The translations under genes and the position numbers were made by a program. From positions 27,804,116 to 27,868,115 of the forward strand of contig CM053243.1 of NCBI GenBank assembly GCA_028583405.1: a DNA stretch of 64,000 nt, in the 5' to 3' direction. Below are positions 53,701 through 64,000 of the stretch, piece after piece. Numbering within the stretch: the stretch's first letter is position 1; every line of letters starts with the position of its first letter. Below the pieces are notes generated by a model, which was not told the DNA's origin, did no database searches, and worked only from the letters and a program-made list of their open reading frames with translations. This DNA comes from Pogonophryne albipinna (taxonomy: Eukaryota > Chordata > Actinopteri > Perciformes > Artedidraconidae).

Positions 53701-56700
53701 CAGGATGGTTCATAATCATAAACAAGGCTTCATTACAATATTATTAGATGCTAAGTGTAGGATTTGAAGGACAAAGAGACACAAAATGTACACAAATAAA
53801 ACAAAAAAGTAAAGCAGTTGTTCTTTTAGCCATTGCAGCCAAGATGCATTGAATTGAGTTGAAATTTGAATTGAGCTTAAACCCATCACTTGTTGTTTGC
53901 GGCTCTCCAAAGCCAACACCAGCATGTGCTAACTCAAACACATTGCTTTCAGGGCATATTTTCCATACTTACCAAGTAAATAAATATAATAAACTGCCAA
54001 ATAAATCAGTTCTAGTGAAAGTTAAGTTCTATAGTCATAAAGCCAGCTGCTTGCATATATCTACTGTGTATATATACCTGCTTCAAAATGAGTGTAGTCC
54101 CTGTTAGAGAAAAACAGAGTAATGACTTTTCTTGTAGGTCATTGCCAGAATGTTATTGTATTCAAAGAGTCAAGGATCATGTCTTGTCTTTCTGCAACTA
54201 GGTTTGCAAAATGAAATGCAGTTGTAGTCTTTGTATGCTACACAAAAAAACATGACCAACCACAAACGGATTTTAATTTTTAAATATTTGCATCAGGAGG
54301 ATTTAAAAAATGGCAACAGAAACATGAGTGGATTCCCTGGGAAGATAAAATGGCCAGCATCTTAACATTGAACATTTACATCAGGGAACACTTGTCCCTC
54401 AACTTTCATAGTCAAGCACCAAGCATCATCAGTGTACACACTCTGCCTTCTCTCGTCCTGTCAGAGTCTTGAGATCTGTCTAAGTGCAAAAGCTTGATCT
54501 AGGAAGCAACATTGGAGCCTGGGCTCTGTTAAGATGTGGGTACAATCCTGCTGCTATGTTTGCCTGATGTCTTTTTTCGTCAATCCTATTTCCCAACAAC
54601 AAGACATCAGCCAGGAGCAGCCTGAGTAGAGGAATAGCCTTAGCTCCTAGGCCAGGTCAGCTTAGCTTCCATATCCAGTCTCCTCCATCTATTCCTCTGC
54701 GTTTGTTCTGGCTGAGTCTTCTGAAGATCCTATTGTTGTGGTATACCCAAAGTCTGCTGCAGTTAACCCAATCATCAGTTTTTTTCTAATAATGTTGATA
54801 AATATATCTCTGTCGCCACAGTGGGAGTAACCGTCTGACGCTTTGCATGTGTTAGATATGTCTTTGTAGTAAATGATATGCTATGTAAGGTTAGTATGTT
54901 AGTCATAACAACAAGATAAAATAACACAATGTAACTGACTATCATTGGAATTTCTTTACATTTTTATTATAAAAAAATATTTTTTATATGTTAAGCTTTA
55001 ACAATACATTATATCCATTTGTTTACTGTGGTTGCAGGCTACACAAGGAAACCCAGATACCTCTACCCAACAACATAATCTAGCCCATCCAAGATGATCC
55101 CTAGCCACATGAGATATGTGAACCCACCAGCTTCCACATCTGGGTCTCCTTCCTATTTGACTTTCCACAAATCGAAGAGGCATCCGTTGATGCCTTAAAC
55201 ACCTCTCCTGTCTCTACGCAGTGGGAAGGAACAAGTTCTGCTCAAAGCTCCTTCTGGATGCCCCCTAACCCTTTCTCACAGAGTATGGCTGCCCTGTGAA
55301 GCAATCTCATTTCAGACACTTCTAATGACCAGAGTTGGGTGTTTGTGCAAAGATACTGTCCTCTCAAAAAGATCATACAACAGATTTTATTGATTTATTT
55401 GTATTTGCGACATTTTGAAAGTTGCAGAAATTTTCAGAGGGATGTCGGATCAGAAATACAACTTTTTTTTGATGATTTGAGAGAATTTAGAGGACCTTTT
55501 GAGCATAAACTGACTTGTAAATCAATAGTCTGTTGTTGGCATCCCTGAAATCCAGCTGTTTATCTTGAACTTCTCCTCCAGAGGACTGACTTCTAACCCT
55601 GAATAGGACTATACGGTAACAACATCTTTGTGACAAACCACTTCCAGTGTAGTATAGATCTTATGGTTATATTGGTGCCATTTTAAGTGTGACTAGTGTT
55701 TTGGTGGAAAAAAGCTGGCTTTTACCTTGTCAAATAGGGTGATGTCACAGCCTGTTCTTGGGATTAATACTGCTGAGGACCACCGATTCAAACCCCACCA
55801 ATTGACCTGAAAGAAACTCAGGTATTACATCTACGTATCCTATGGTTTATATTCACAACTGAGGTGTTTGAAGGTGTTGTATCTGACAACACAACCAACT
55901 GTGCCTGCTGAGTGTACATGAAAACATTTGAGATAAAAAGCACAAAAGAAAAAAACAGTTTATTTAAGTTGTTGATGTTCCTGCAGATTAGCCTCAGTGC
56001 GTCTTTAGAAACCTATATTTCTAGTGATATATTGAGATATGATGCATCTTACATTGTCATAGGATAGACTGCTGCTATGTTTCTCTCTCAGATGTATTTT
56101 GTGAAGAATGTCTCCCGCACAGCATGTTACTCTAGAACTAGGGGGACACACATTATCTGCCTTACTAAACAGATGCTCCGAGGAGACGGATTCTTAATTC
56201 ACTCCCAGCTGTGTATCAGCGGAGCAGAGGAGCTCAACTGCTGGGATAAAAAAAGAGATAAATTGGCCCTAGGACTGCTAAATTAGTGATCAAAATAATT
56301 AGTCTATTCCCCTTTGAGAGCAAAATGAATGTCTCTCTGTGCAAAATAGTCCACTGTGTGACAACCAATATCAACAATGGTGCACTGGTGAGAAAGTAAA
56401 AGGCAAGTCAAGTTATTCTAGGTTAAACACGCTTAAATATGCCTTTAGGGATATTGTCACAGCTGAGCTTAAAAGGAACACAAACATTTTGGAGGAAGAA
56501 ATATAAAACCCATGATTAAGACTTGTATTTTATTATACAGTATAGTTCTTATATAGCTTCCTTACACTTAGTTTCAATATTGCAGCCCAGTTGGTCAGTG
56601 TGTTATTTTACGAGACAGGTTAGCTCCTTTTATGTAACTGTAAGAGTAAGATTCGCTTCTGTCCAGTGATTAAGCTATTTCAACAGCTCTTTGTCCACAC

Positions 56701-56738
56701 ATTGTATATATGATGTCTTTATGACCATAACAATTACC
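53701..56738. other. Intergenic, no gene seen
   Basis: Several ORFs of 60-90 codons have no recognisable domain. No element ends were noticed. Confidence 0.55.
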
Positions 56739-57381
56739 TTAAAGGTCCCCTATTATGCAAAATGCACTATGTGTGTCAGGAGAGTGTCAGCAAATAAAAT
56801 CCTCTCTCTTTTCCTCCTTACCCACATCTCTAAAAACTGGGGTGCAACGGAGCTGATCAAGATTTGCTGCGGTCATGATATAATATCGGAAATGTCGGTT
56901 GGCTTTACGCCCACATCAGACACGTCGCTGTATCAGAAACAATGCGCAACGTCTTTTTGAAGTAATATGGTCTGTGTTTACATTAGCAAGCATCGCTAAC
57001 ACTCAGAGCTAACGCTGTACTGGAGAGAGTAGGCCTATGGGTAAAAAAGCAGGAATAAAAAGGTACTCCCCTTGTGGTAAACCCGCAAGAGAAAAGCATT
57101 TGAGCTCCATACTCAGAAATAATCAATAATCCTCGATTTGGTTTAGAACATAATATAGCGTTTAATCACGGCAGCATTTAGCTGGGAATCTGATTCTCTC
57201 TGCAGCTCTGCTACATGTGGCTCCAAAGGGGGTGTGGCCCCGTAGCTACTGACCCAAAATCAGCCCATGGCTATGGGTGATCTGTTTGTTATTTTGAGCA
57301 AAACACTTAAGAGACATGTTTTCTATAGATATGGCCCTATAATCAGGGGTGCACATACTCAAATGAGTACCAGGAGACAAT

Positions 57382-57574
57382 GTTCTCATTCATAACACTC
57401 CGTTCGATGTCTCACTATGGGATGCGCCTCAATGCGTATGCAAACAGAAGCATCAATCTCATTACGCCAATCCTGATTGGCTGGTGATCTTGACGTCAAC
57501 GTCAGGGAATCCACCCACCCTTTAAGTAGCTTGCGCTACGACGCAGCGTCATTCAAACACCTCTTCTCGCTTCA
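57382..57574 (+). repeat. Left terminal repeat of the DIRS
   Basis: 57,403-57,574 is inverted relative to 62,913-63,086. The outer 40 bases (57,382-57,421) are complementary to 62,795-62,834 with one mismatch. Confidence 0.9.
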
Positions 57575-57696
57575 GAGCACATCTCGATTTATCAGTAACC
57601 GGGCTAGCTTAACGGTCCACAGACTGAACCCAAAGCTAACATTCGGTCGACGGGCGCTTGCCGGTTACTTTTTTGTTTTGCAAGAAGACTGAGCAA

Positions 57697-58075
57697 TATT
57701 AACACACCAGTTAATATTGTAATCTGCCTCGCCGTTCTTTCTGTCGAAATAACGGTAAGGTTTGATTTTTTCTTCAAGCTAGTAACATACCTGTTGCTAG
57801 TTTGTTCTTCCCTCCACACCGACACCACGGTAAAGAGGAGTTCTCTTTTCTCTCTCACACCAGAGGAGACAGAGATAAAAAAAGGTATTAACACACCAGT
57901 TAATATTCTTTAAAGAATAAAATCTACACCGTCGCCTTTTTTCCTTTCGGACTAACGGCAAGGTTGGATTTTTTCTCAGTAACGTACCTGTTACTAACGT
58001 GTCCACTCCACGCCGACACCCCGGCGATCGAAGATGGACCCTTCTCTCCCTCACACCAGAGGAGTCAGGGACTCG
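57697..58075 (+). repeat. Duplicated 190-bp unit in the DIRS 5' leader
   Basis: ATTAACACACCAGTTAATATT occurs at 57,697 and 57,888, and TCACACCAGAGGAG at 57,857 and 58,050, giving two units of about 191-193 bp. They lie between the left terminal repeat and gag. Confidence 0.8.
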
Positions 58076-59668
58076 GAGGCTCGGCTATGCGGCTGCGGGT
58101 TTAAGATTTCAGGCACAGACTCACACCAGGTCTGCTCGTCCTGCCTCGGGCTGGAACACGCCCGGGAGGCTATCGATAACCCCGGCTCGTGCGGGCATTG
58201 TACCTGCTTCACCATGAAGAGCCTCCGCTGACGGTTAGCACGCCAAGCTAGTTTGTTGGGACAGGACCCCCTCATATCCGCTGATTCGCCGTCCGGCAAT
58301 CAAGACATGGTGGCGTCCGCCGCAGAGATTGAGCCCCGCGCTGTATCAGACTGGGGCTCAACAACAGCGACAGCCGCTGAACCGGAGCCCCACGCCGTTT
58401 CAGGCTGGGACCCGGTGGCGGCAAGAGCCGCGAGAGCGGAGCCCCGCGCTGTGTCAAGCTGGGGCTCCCAACTGGACCTCACCATGGTTCCACCCGCGGA
58501 GGATGTCCTGGAGTTGGGCTACATGGAGGACGAAGAGGATACCTCTGAGTTCCTCCTGTCTGACTCGGATGGGGATGACATCTTCGTTTCATCGGCTCAG
58601 GCTGCAAAGCCGGGAGCGATGTCCGCTCCCCCGGGCGAGAGCACACCAGCTTCGCCCGTCCTAAGCATGGACTTGCAGGCCGTGTGTCAACACGCTGCAT
58701 CCAGGCTGGACATCCCATGGCCTGAAGTGGCCAAGGAGACCTCCGGATCTCGCTACGAGGGGAAGAACTTTCCCCAAGCAGCAAGGACGAAGAGGCAGCT
58801 CCTTCCAGTCTTTCCGGAGATGCTGGACGAGGTGTCGGTCTCGTGGAGAGACCGTCCCTTTAGCAACAAGGCCTCAATCCAGGGTGCCTCCTCCCTGGAC
58901 TGTGACGGTATGGAGAGGCTCGGCCTGCTCCGCATGCCGCCCATGGAACCGCTGGTGGCAGCCCACCTCCAACCGAGGCTGGCTTCGACACCAAGCAGGA
59001 ACCCCATGCTACCGGCAAAGGCAGACCGGTTCCAGTCAGCGATGACCGAACGGGCCTATAAAGCCGCAGCTTTGTCCGCCAGGGCACTCAACGTCTCCTC
59101 GCTGCTGACCGCCTACCAGGCGGAGCTTTGCGAAGACATGTCGAGCAGACCTGAGCCTGCCGTGTGGGACGAGATCGCAGCGATCACGGACATTTGCCTC
59201 CGTGTGCAGCGCTGTGCAGTCCAAGCCACGGGCAAAGCGCTGGGAATGATGGTGGTACAGGAGAGAGCCAGGTGGCTCAACCTGACCAACCTTCCAGACC
59301 GGGAAAAAGAGGATGTTCTGGACATGCTTATTGTTCCCGAGGGCATATTTGGCTCCGCTCTAGCTTCAATGCAGCTGAGGTGCGATTCAAAAAGGAAGGG
59401 AGACGAGGCTCTCCAGCTCTGTCTCCCCCGAAGGGTCCAGCCGCCCCCTCCAATGGTCCCGCGGCAGGCCTTCACCCAAGCTGTCTCACGTCCTGCCCGG
59501 TTCAAAATACCGAAGCAGCAGAGACTGCAGCCCGTCCCGGGTCCCCAGCCCGGTCACGAGGCAAGAGGGAGCTGGCCAAGAAAATCTCCGGTCCCGGCAG
59601 CTGCCGCTCAGGCGCAGCCGACCCAGGTTTTCAGCCACCAGACGAGGAAGAAGAAGCGGGCGGCCTGA
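58034..59668 (+). pseudogene. DIRS gag, split by one in-frame stop
   Basis: From ATG 58,034 the frame encodes a cysteine/histidine-rich start (CGCGFKISG, then VCSSCLGLEHA, then CGHCTCF), typical of the zinc-binding N-terminus of fish DIRS gag. A TGA at 58,229-58,231 interrupts it. The same frame then stays open to 59,668 for 471 codons beyond. The first ATG after the stop is at 58,307. The middle has five repeats of a 'PRAVS-W-S/DP' type (58,328-58,470) and an acidic stretch. The later part, with FPEMLDEVSVSWRDRPF and the helical TERAYKAAALSARAL, is the conserved gag body. The stop may be a simple mutation. Confidence 0.75.
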
Positions 59669-59744
59669 CAGCCTCCTCTCCTCTCCTCGATGAAGGAGCT
59701 GGAAGTTCCCTGTTCCCCAGCTCCAGAGCACGTTCCAGTGTTGG

Positions 59745-61796
59745 ATGCTCATGTGTTTTCGGGGGTGCCACCATGGCCCTATCTTCCCGCCGCCTCGAGT
59801 GATGCCAGAATGTCATCCTCAAGTTCGCGCCATCAGGGAAATGGACTTAACATCAAAGACAGCAAGTTCCGCTGCCTGTTTAAGTCACACAAACACATGT
59901 CATCATTGTTGTTTCAAAATAAATCATTTTCCACTGTCGTTTCCAGGCTTGAAGCCAAGGGCGCAGTCAATAAAAATGAAAAGAAAAACAATAAACAGTC
60001 TGTCGTCTGCCCCTCTTTTGAGAGCGGCTACGGCCTCTCTCAAAAGGCGGACAATAGACGGGATTGTGAAGGCACCACCGCCACGCGCATGCGCAGTGTC
60101 GGCCGGGGTTGTCAACCTGGGGTACCACCGTGTTCAGACACTAGAGGGCCCCATAACACAACAAATGGAGACACTGAGGGCAGACGACAGAGCTGTGACA
60201 TCTCCGCTCGCTTTGAGAAGCGAAAAGTGGAGGATGCTCACAGATTCTGCTTGGGTTTTCAAGACAGTAACACGGGGCTACAGGCTCCAATTCGCTGTCA
60301 CCCCCCCTCACTTCTCGGGCATTCTGTATTCACAGGCCCGGGGAGAGTCGGCCCATATTCTAGAGCAAGAGATTTTCTCGCTACTAGAAAAGAAGGCTAT
60401 ATCGAATAGAATAGAGTCAGAGCGGCTTTTATTCCAAGTATTTCCTCGTTCCCAAACGGGGAGGGAACGGAATTCGGCCTATAATAGATTTGAGAGCTCT
60501 GAACAAATATCTTAAAAGATACAAATTCAGAATGCTCACTCACACATCTCTGTTGCGTCTCGTGCGCCAAAATGACTGGTTCACATCAGTCGACCTGAAA
60601 GATGCGTATTTCCACATCCCAGTATATTACCCACACAGGAAATATCTGAGGTTCGCCTTTCAGGGTGTCTGTTACGAGTACAGAGTACTTCCCTTCGGTC
60701 TGTCTCTCAGCCCGCGAGTGTTTGTACGGTGTACGGAAGCCGCGATAGCCCCGTTAAGACAAGAGGGTATTCCCCTGGCAACTTATCTGACGATTGGCTC
60801 CTTCTCGCACAGTCGGAGCAAGAGGATATTACGCAGACGAATGTCCTCGTAAAACACCTGCTCGACCTGGGTTTCGTAATAAACACAGAAAAGAGCATGT
60901 TGTCCCCAGCCCAGACTGTACTCTTACATGAGGGAGTTTCAGCGCTGGGTAGCTGCCCTCAGATTGGATTGGGCGTGCCTATGGGTGCTGTCCTATCGCG
61001 GAAGGTGGTCACCACAGACGCATGTCTAACGGGCTGGGGGGGTATATACGAAGGTCGACCTGTGAGGGGTCTCTGGAGCAGAGACCTCCAACGGTCACAC
61101 ATAAATTATCTGGAGCTTTTAGCGGTGTACCTCACCCTGAAACGCTTTCTGCCTTTTCTCAGAGGACATCATGTCCTCGTGAGAACAGACAACACGACCA
61201 CAATATTGTATATAAACCGCCAAGGGGGTTTGCGTTCTCTCCAGTTACACATGCTGGCACGCAAACTGATCTTATGGAGCTGCGGACGTCTCCTCTCTCT
61301 GAGAGCGACGCACGTACTAGGAGTGATGAACCTCGGGGCAGATCTGCTGTCCAGAGGTGCACCACTATATGCAGACTGGACTCTACATCCAATAATTGTG
61401 AGTCAGCTGTGGGTGCGTTACGGCCGATCCGCGGTAGATCTGTTCGCATCAAAAGAAAATGCTCAATGTCAGCTGTTCTTTTCAATGCGCGATTTAAACG
61501 CACCGTTAGGCGTGGACGCGCACGTTTGGCCCCCGGTCCTTCTGTACGCGTTCCCACCCCTGGCTCTGATACCCCTAACTCTGGCCAGAGTGAGAGAACA
61601 ACGCCACACACTTATCCTGATAGCTCCGCACTGGCCTGCAATGTACTGGCTGGCGGAGATATATCAGCTGCTGTGCGGGCAGCCGTGGCAGCTCCCACTA
61701 CGCAGGGACATACTGTCTCAGGCGGGGGGGACAATCTTTCACCCACACCCAGAGCGCTTGGCACTATGGGCCTGGCCCGTGAGTGGTACAATCTGA
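59745..61796 (+). pseudogene. DIRS reverse transcriptase and RNase H, frameshifted
   Basis: Reverse transcriptase sequence begins in the frame of 59,745 (GYRLQFAVTPPHFSGI near 60,280), changes frame near 60,415-60,430, and continues with DLKDAYFHIP (about 60,595) and YRVLPFGLSLSPRVF (about 60,680). At about 60,790 the catalytic aspartate pair is reached through another frame change: one base is missing within the motif itself. The frame then stays open through the RNase H domain, with TDACLTGWG, NYLELLAV, VRTDNTT and GADLLSR supplying the expected D, E, D, D residues. The DIRS-specific block around LILIAPHWP follows. The two frame changes compensate each other. Confidence 0.85.
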
Positions 61797-62733
61797 ATAC
61801 AGTGGGGCTCCCTCAGAAGGTGATAAACACTATTCAGAGTGCAAGAGCTTCCTCCACCAGGTCTCTCTATGACTGTAAGTGGAGGGTGTTTGAGGAGTGG
61901 TGCCTTCAAAAATGACACATCTCTTTTCAATGTCCTGTCGGGGTGATTTTATCATTTCTACAGGACTTAATTGATAAACACAGAGCTTTCTCTACGATCA
62001 AAGTGTACCTGGCTCGCAGGCTCCTCCAGGTCACTGGTGCCCTTATGGGACTTGGCAGTGGTTTTAGATGGGCTCACTCGACCTCCATTTGAACCCCTGG
62101 AAGAAGCTGACATGAAACACCTGTCACTGAAGACAGTGTGTTACTGGCTCTGGCATCTGCCAAGCGAGTCAGTGACATTCATGCGCTCTCTGTACATCCT
62201 TCATGCACTCAGTTTGCCCCTGGCAAACGAGAGTGTTGCTGAAGCCCAACCCTGCCTTTATACCTAAGGTGGTTGGCTCATGTACCCCCATTGACATTGT
62301 GGCATTTCCTCCGCCGCTGTGTTCCTCTGAGGAACAGCGGCCGAATTTGCTGTGTCCAGTTCGTGCTTTACGCATCTATATGGACAGGTCAAAAGAGTTT
62401 CGTTGTAGTGACCAACTCTTTATATCCTGGGCTAACCCTCAGAAGGGCAAGCCCGTTACCAGGCAACGGCTCTCCCACTGGATTGTGGAAGCGATTGCTC
62501 TGGCTTATACGAGTCAGGGTTTGCAGGCACCAACGGGCCTGCATGCTCATTCTACTCGTGGACTGGCTACATCCTGGGCTTTGTTCAAGGGTGTTTCCAT
62601 CCAAGACATTTGTGCAGCAGCGAGCTGGTCCTCGCCGCTCACTTTTGTCCGCTTTTACAGGCTAGATGTCTCTGCTCCAAGTGTGGCCCGCGCAGTGCTG
62701 GGCCCCGTGTTGAGACAGGGTTCTACCTGTTAA
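61740..62733 (+). pseudogene. DIRS tyrosine recombinase, frameshifted
   Basis: The N-terminal core-binding part starts in the frame of the ORF at 61,022-61,915 (STRSLYDCKWRVFEEW). A TGA at 61,913-61,915 interrupts it, but the same frame continues to about 62,090. Further frame changes follow, and the C-terminal catalytic part is open at 62,203-62,733. It shows RQRLSHWIVEAI, then LHAHSTRGLATSWAL with the H-x-x-R pair, and SPLTFVRFYRL with the likely catalytic tyrosine. The enzyme integrates the circular DNA intermediate in DIRS elements. This copy is broken in several places. Confidence 0.85.
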
Positions 62734-62794
62734 GTTCTGGTTGTTTTGGTGATTTTCGAGATAAGCATGTCTAGCAATACGGGAGTTTCAATAT

Positions 62795-62890
62795 CCCATA
62801 GTGAGACATCGAACGGAGTATTATGAATGAGAACTATAGGTTACTTACGTAACCCCAGTTCTCAGAGTAACATGAAGTGAGATGTCTCAC
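62795..62890 (+). repeat. Internal complementary region of the DIRS
   Basis: 62,795-62,834 is the complement of the left end 57,382-57,421 (one mismatch). 62,832-62,890 is the exact complement of the right end 63,077-63,135. The two parts overlap by the three bases AAC. This region is thought to serve as the template that joins both ends in a circular intermediate. Confidence 0.9.
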
Positions 62891-62912
62891 CAGACGGCCC
62901 TTCTTGCTAAGG

Positions 62913-63135
62913 TGAAGCGAGAAGAGGTGCTTATTTTGAATGACGCTGCGTCGTAGCGCAAGCTACTTAAAGGGTGGGTGGATTCCCTGACATTGACGTC
63001 AAGATCACCAGCCAATCAGGATTGGCGTAATGAGATTGATGCTTCTGTTTGCATACGCGTTGAGGCGCATCCCATAGTGAGACATCTCACTTCATGTTAC
63101 TCTGAGAACTGGGGTTACGTAAGTAACCTATAGTT
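62913..63135 (+). repeat. Right terminal repeat of the DIRS
   Basis: 62,913-63,086 is inverted relative to 57,403-57,574. The last 59 bases pair with 62,832-62,890, so the whole right end can fold into a hairpin. GGTTACGTAAGTAACC near the edge is itself an inverted repeat. Confidence 0.9.
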
Positions 63136-63478
63136 TGGTACTCAGGGCTGCCCGCGCAAGGTTATGTGTTCAGCCCATCTGTTTCGCGAACGTCGATGTG
63201 CTCGCTAGTGGAGCACGCGCGTGTAACTCGCGCCGGAAGTTGTGGCACAATTCCGTTGTACACACCGACGTTAACAGCAGCCCCGTCTGTGCGCACAGCG
63301 ACCGGCTCTGTCGTCCAGTGGAAATGCTTCACAAGTCCGCCGGTACGCAAGTGCGCTTAGTGAGACAAGTGACGGTACGCATTTCAGATGTTTGCCGCAC
63401 ATGCGTACCTGCGTACCAGTTATGTGCACCCCTGCCAATAATGTATTGTTAAAATATAGCATAATAGGTGAGCTTTAA

Positions 63479-64000
63479 GGCCACTGTTTAAATATTGTAA
63501 CATTAATCCCACTTCCAAGCTATTCACATATTTTTGCTCCCTTTTTTTTTTATCCTCAACATTTAACATTCACTGCAGCATCCAATTGGACCATTGAGTT
63601 TTGCATACAAGGGGATATGAAGCAAAATTGCCATCTTGAAGACATCACTGCGGTAGAGTAATACAAAAAAACAATAATCATTTTATGATAAATTGAATGT
63701 CAAGGCAGCAACAGTTATGTCACACATTTCACAACATGATTTTGTTCTAAAACAAGAGCATTCACGCTTACTTATACAATATTTTCTAATCCAATCACTC
63801 ATGGTAGGTTAGTGTTAACTTGGCATTTACATGTTGAGGCAGAGTTTACCTTTTTAAGAATTGTTTTGGTTGAAACAAATGTTGCTTAAGACTACCTACA
63901 GTACAGCTCCAGTTATCAGCTAACACATCTGTTGCTTCTTCTACAGTTTTAATCTTTCAATTCACGATAAAGCTGTCATTTTGTATGTGTTATTCTGTCT
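63479..64000. other. Intergenic, no gene seen
   Basis: AT-rich flank of the nested insertion. No supportable feature. Confidence 0.6.

Larger units (their letters stand above)
57382..63135 (+). mobile_element. Complete-length DIRS retrotransposon, coding-defective
   Basis: It has inverted terminal repeats (57,403-57,574 against 62,913-63,086), and an internal complementary region at 62,795-62,890 that is the complement of the extreme left end followed by the complement of the extreme right end. It encodes gag, reverse transcriptase, RNase H and a tyrosine recombinase in that order. No target duplication is expected for DIRS. Stops and frameshifts affect gag, reverse transcriptase and recombinase, so it is unlikely to be autonomous. 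Confidence 0.9.
57344..63434. mobile_element. hAT element split by a DIRS insertion
   Basis: The ends CAGGGGTGCACAT and ATGTGCACCCCTG are exact complements. The flanks CCTATAAT (57,336-57,343) and CCAATAAT (63,435-63,442) match at seven of eight positions, fitting an 8-bp duplication with one change. Its own sequence is only 57,344-57,381 and 63,136-63,434, about 337 bp without coding capacity; the rest is the DIRS. Confidence 0.8.
56743..63474. mobile_element. TTAA-flanked element that contains a hAT that contains a DIRS
   Basis: The left end AGGTCCCCTATTATGC and the right end GCATAATAGGTGAGCT form an imperfect terminal inverted repeat with TTAA on both sides (56,739-56,742 and 63,475-63,478), fitting a Kolobok- or piggyBac-type element. 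Its own sequence is about 56,743-57,343 and 63,435-63,474. Everything between is the later hAT insertion. Confidence 0.65.

Noticed and set aside
59164..59802. 212-codon ORF overlapping DIRS gag
   Set aside because: It is a different-frame shadow of the GC-rich gag region. The gag frame carries the conserved residues.

Overview
This window is vertebrate, most likely teleost fish, intergenic DNA built largely from mobile elements. The evidence is the AT-rich background, the many hAT elements with CAG-type or TAG-type ends and 8-bp target-site duplications (TSDs), DIRS tyrosine-recombinase retrotransposons, an L2-type LINE with an ATT-repeat tail, TTAA-flanked elements, and no bacterial-style gene packing. 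I found no exon of a cellular host gene that I can support.

Layout. 1-376 is the right end of a DIRS-like element. 377-19,481 is mostly single-copy-looking sequence with scattered relics: a LINE tail, a CACTA-like end, an LTR-like block, a hAT transposase relic, a solo LTR split by a hAT MITE, and another MITE. 19,490-24,090 holds two hAT elements with exact TSDs and a probable solo LTR on the minus strand. 27,657-31,787 holds a SINE-like repeat, a 460-bp direct duplication and a decayed piggyBac-like element. 32,585-33,789 is a MITE with a hAT inside it.

The main feature is 34,295-50,918, a 16.6-kb palindromic element bounded by the 6-bp direct repeat AACATG with AGT...ACT ends. Its arms (about 4.2 kb each once later insertions are removed) carry the same set of small unrecognised genes, all pointing to a 2.7-kb centre made largely of tandem repeats. 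The gene set is a 268-aa protein, a doubtful 57-68-aa ORF, a 168-aa protein with a Cys2His2-like cluster, and a 110-128-aa protein. Decayed partial copies of the 268-aa gene lie in each arm. The ends fit a Polinton/Maverick or adintovirus-type integration, but no polymerase, integrase or capsid gene is present, so it reads as a non-autonomous, virus-derived palindromic form. After the arms formed, a hAT and a TTAA-flanked element entered the left arm and an L2 LINE entered the right arm.

51,492-52,870 is another hAT with an exact TSD. 56,743-63,474 is a three-level nest: a TTAA-flanked element contains a hAT element, which contains a complete-length but coding-defective 5.75-kb DIRS element (57,382-63,135). 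That DIRS retains gag, reverse transcriptase/RNase H, tyrosine recombinase, inverted terminal repeats and the internal complementary region.

The coding regions recognised belong to mobile elements. Those in the palindrome are described but not assigned a function.
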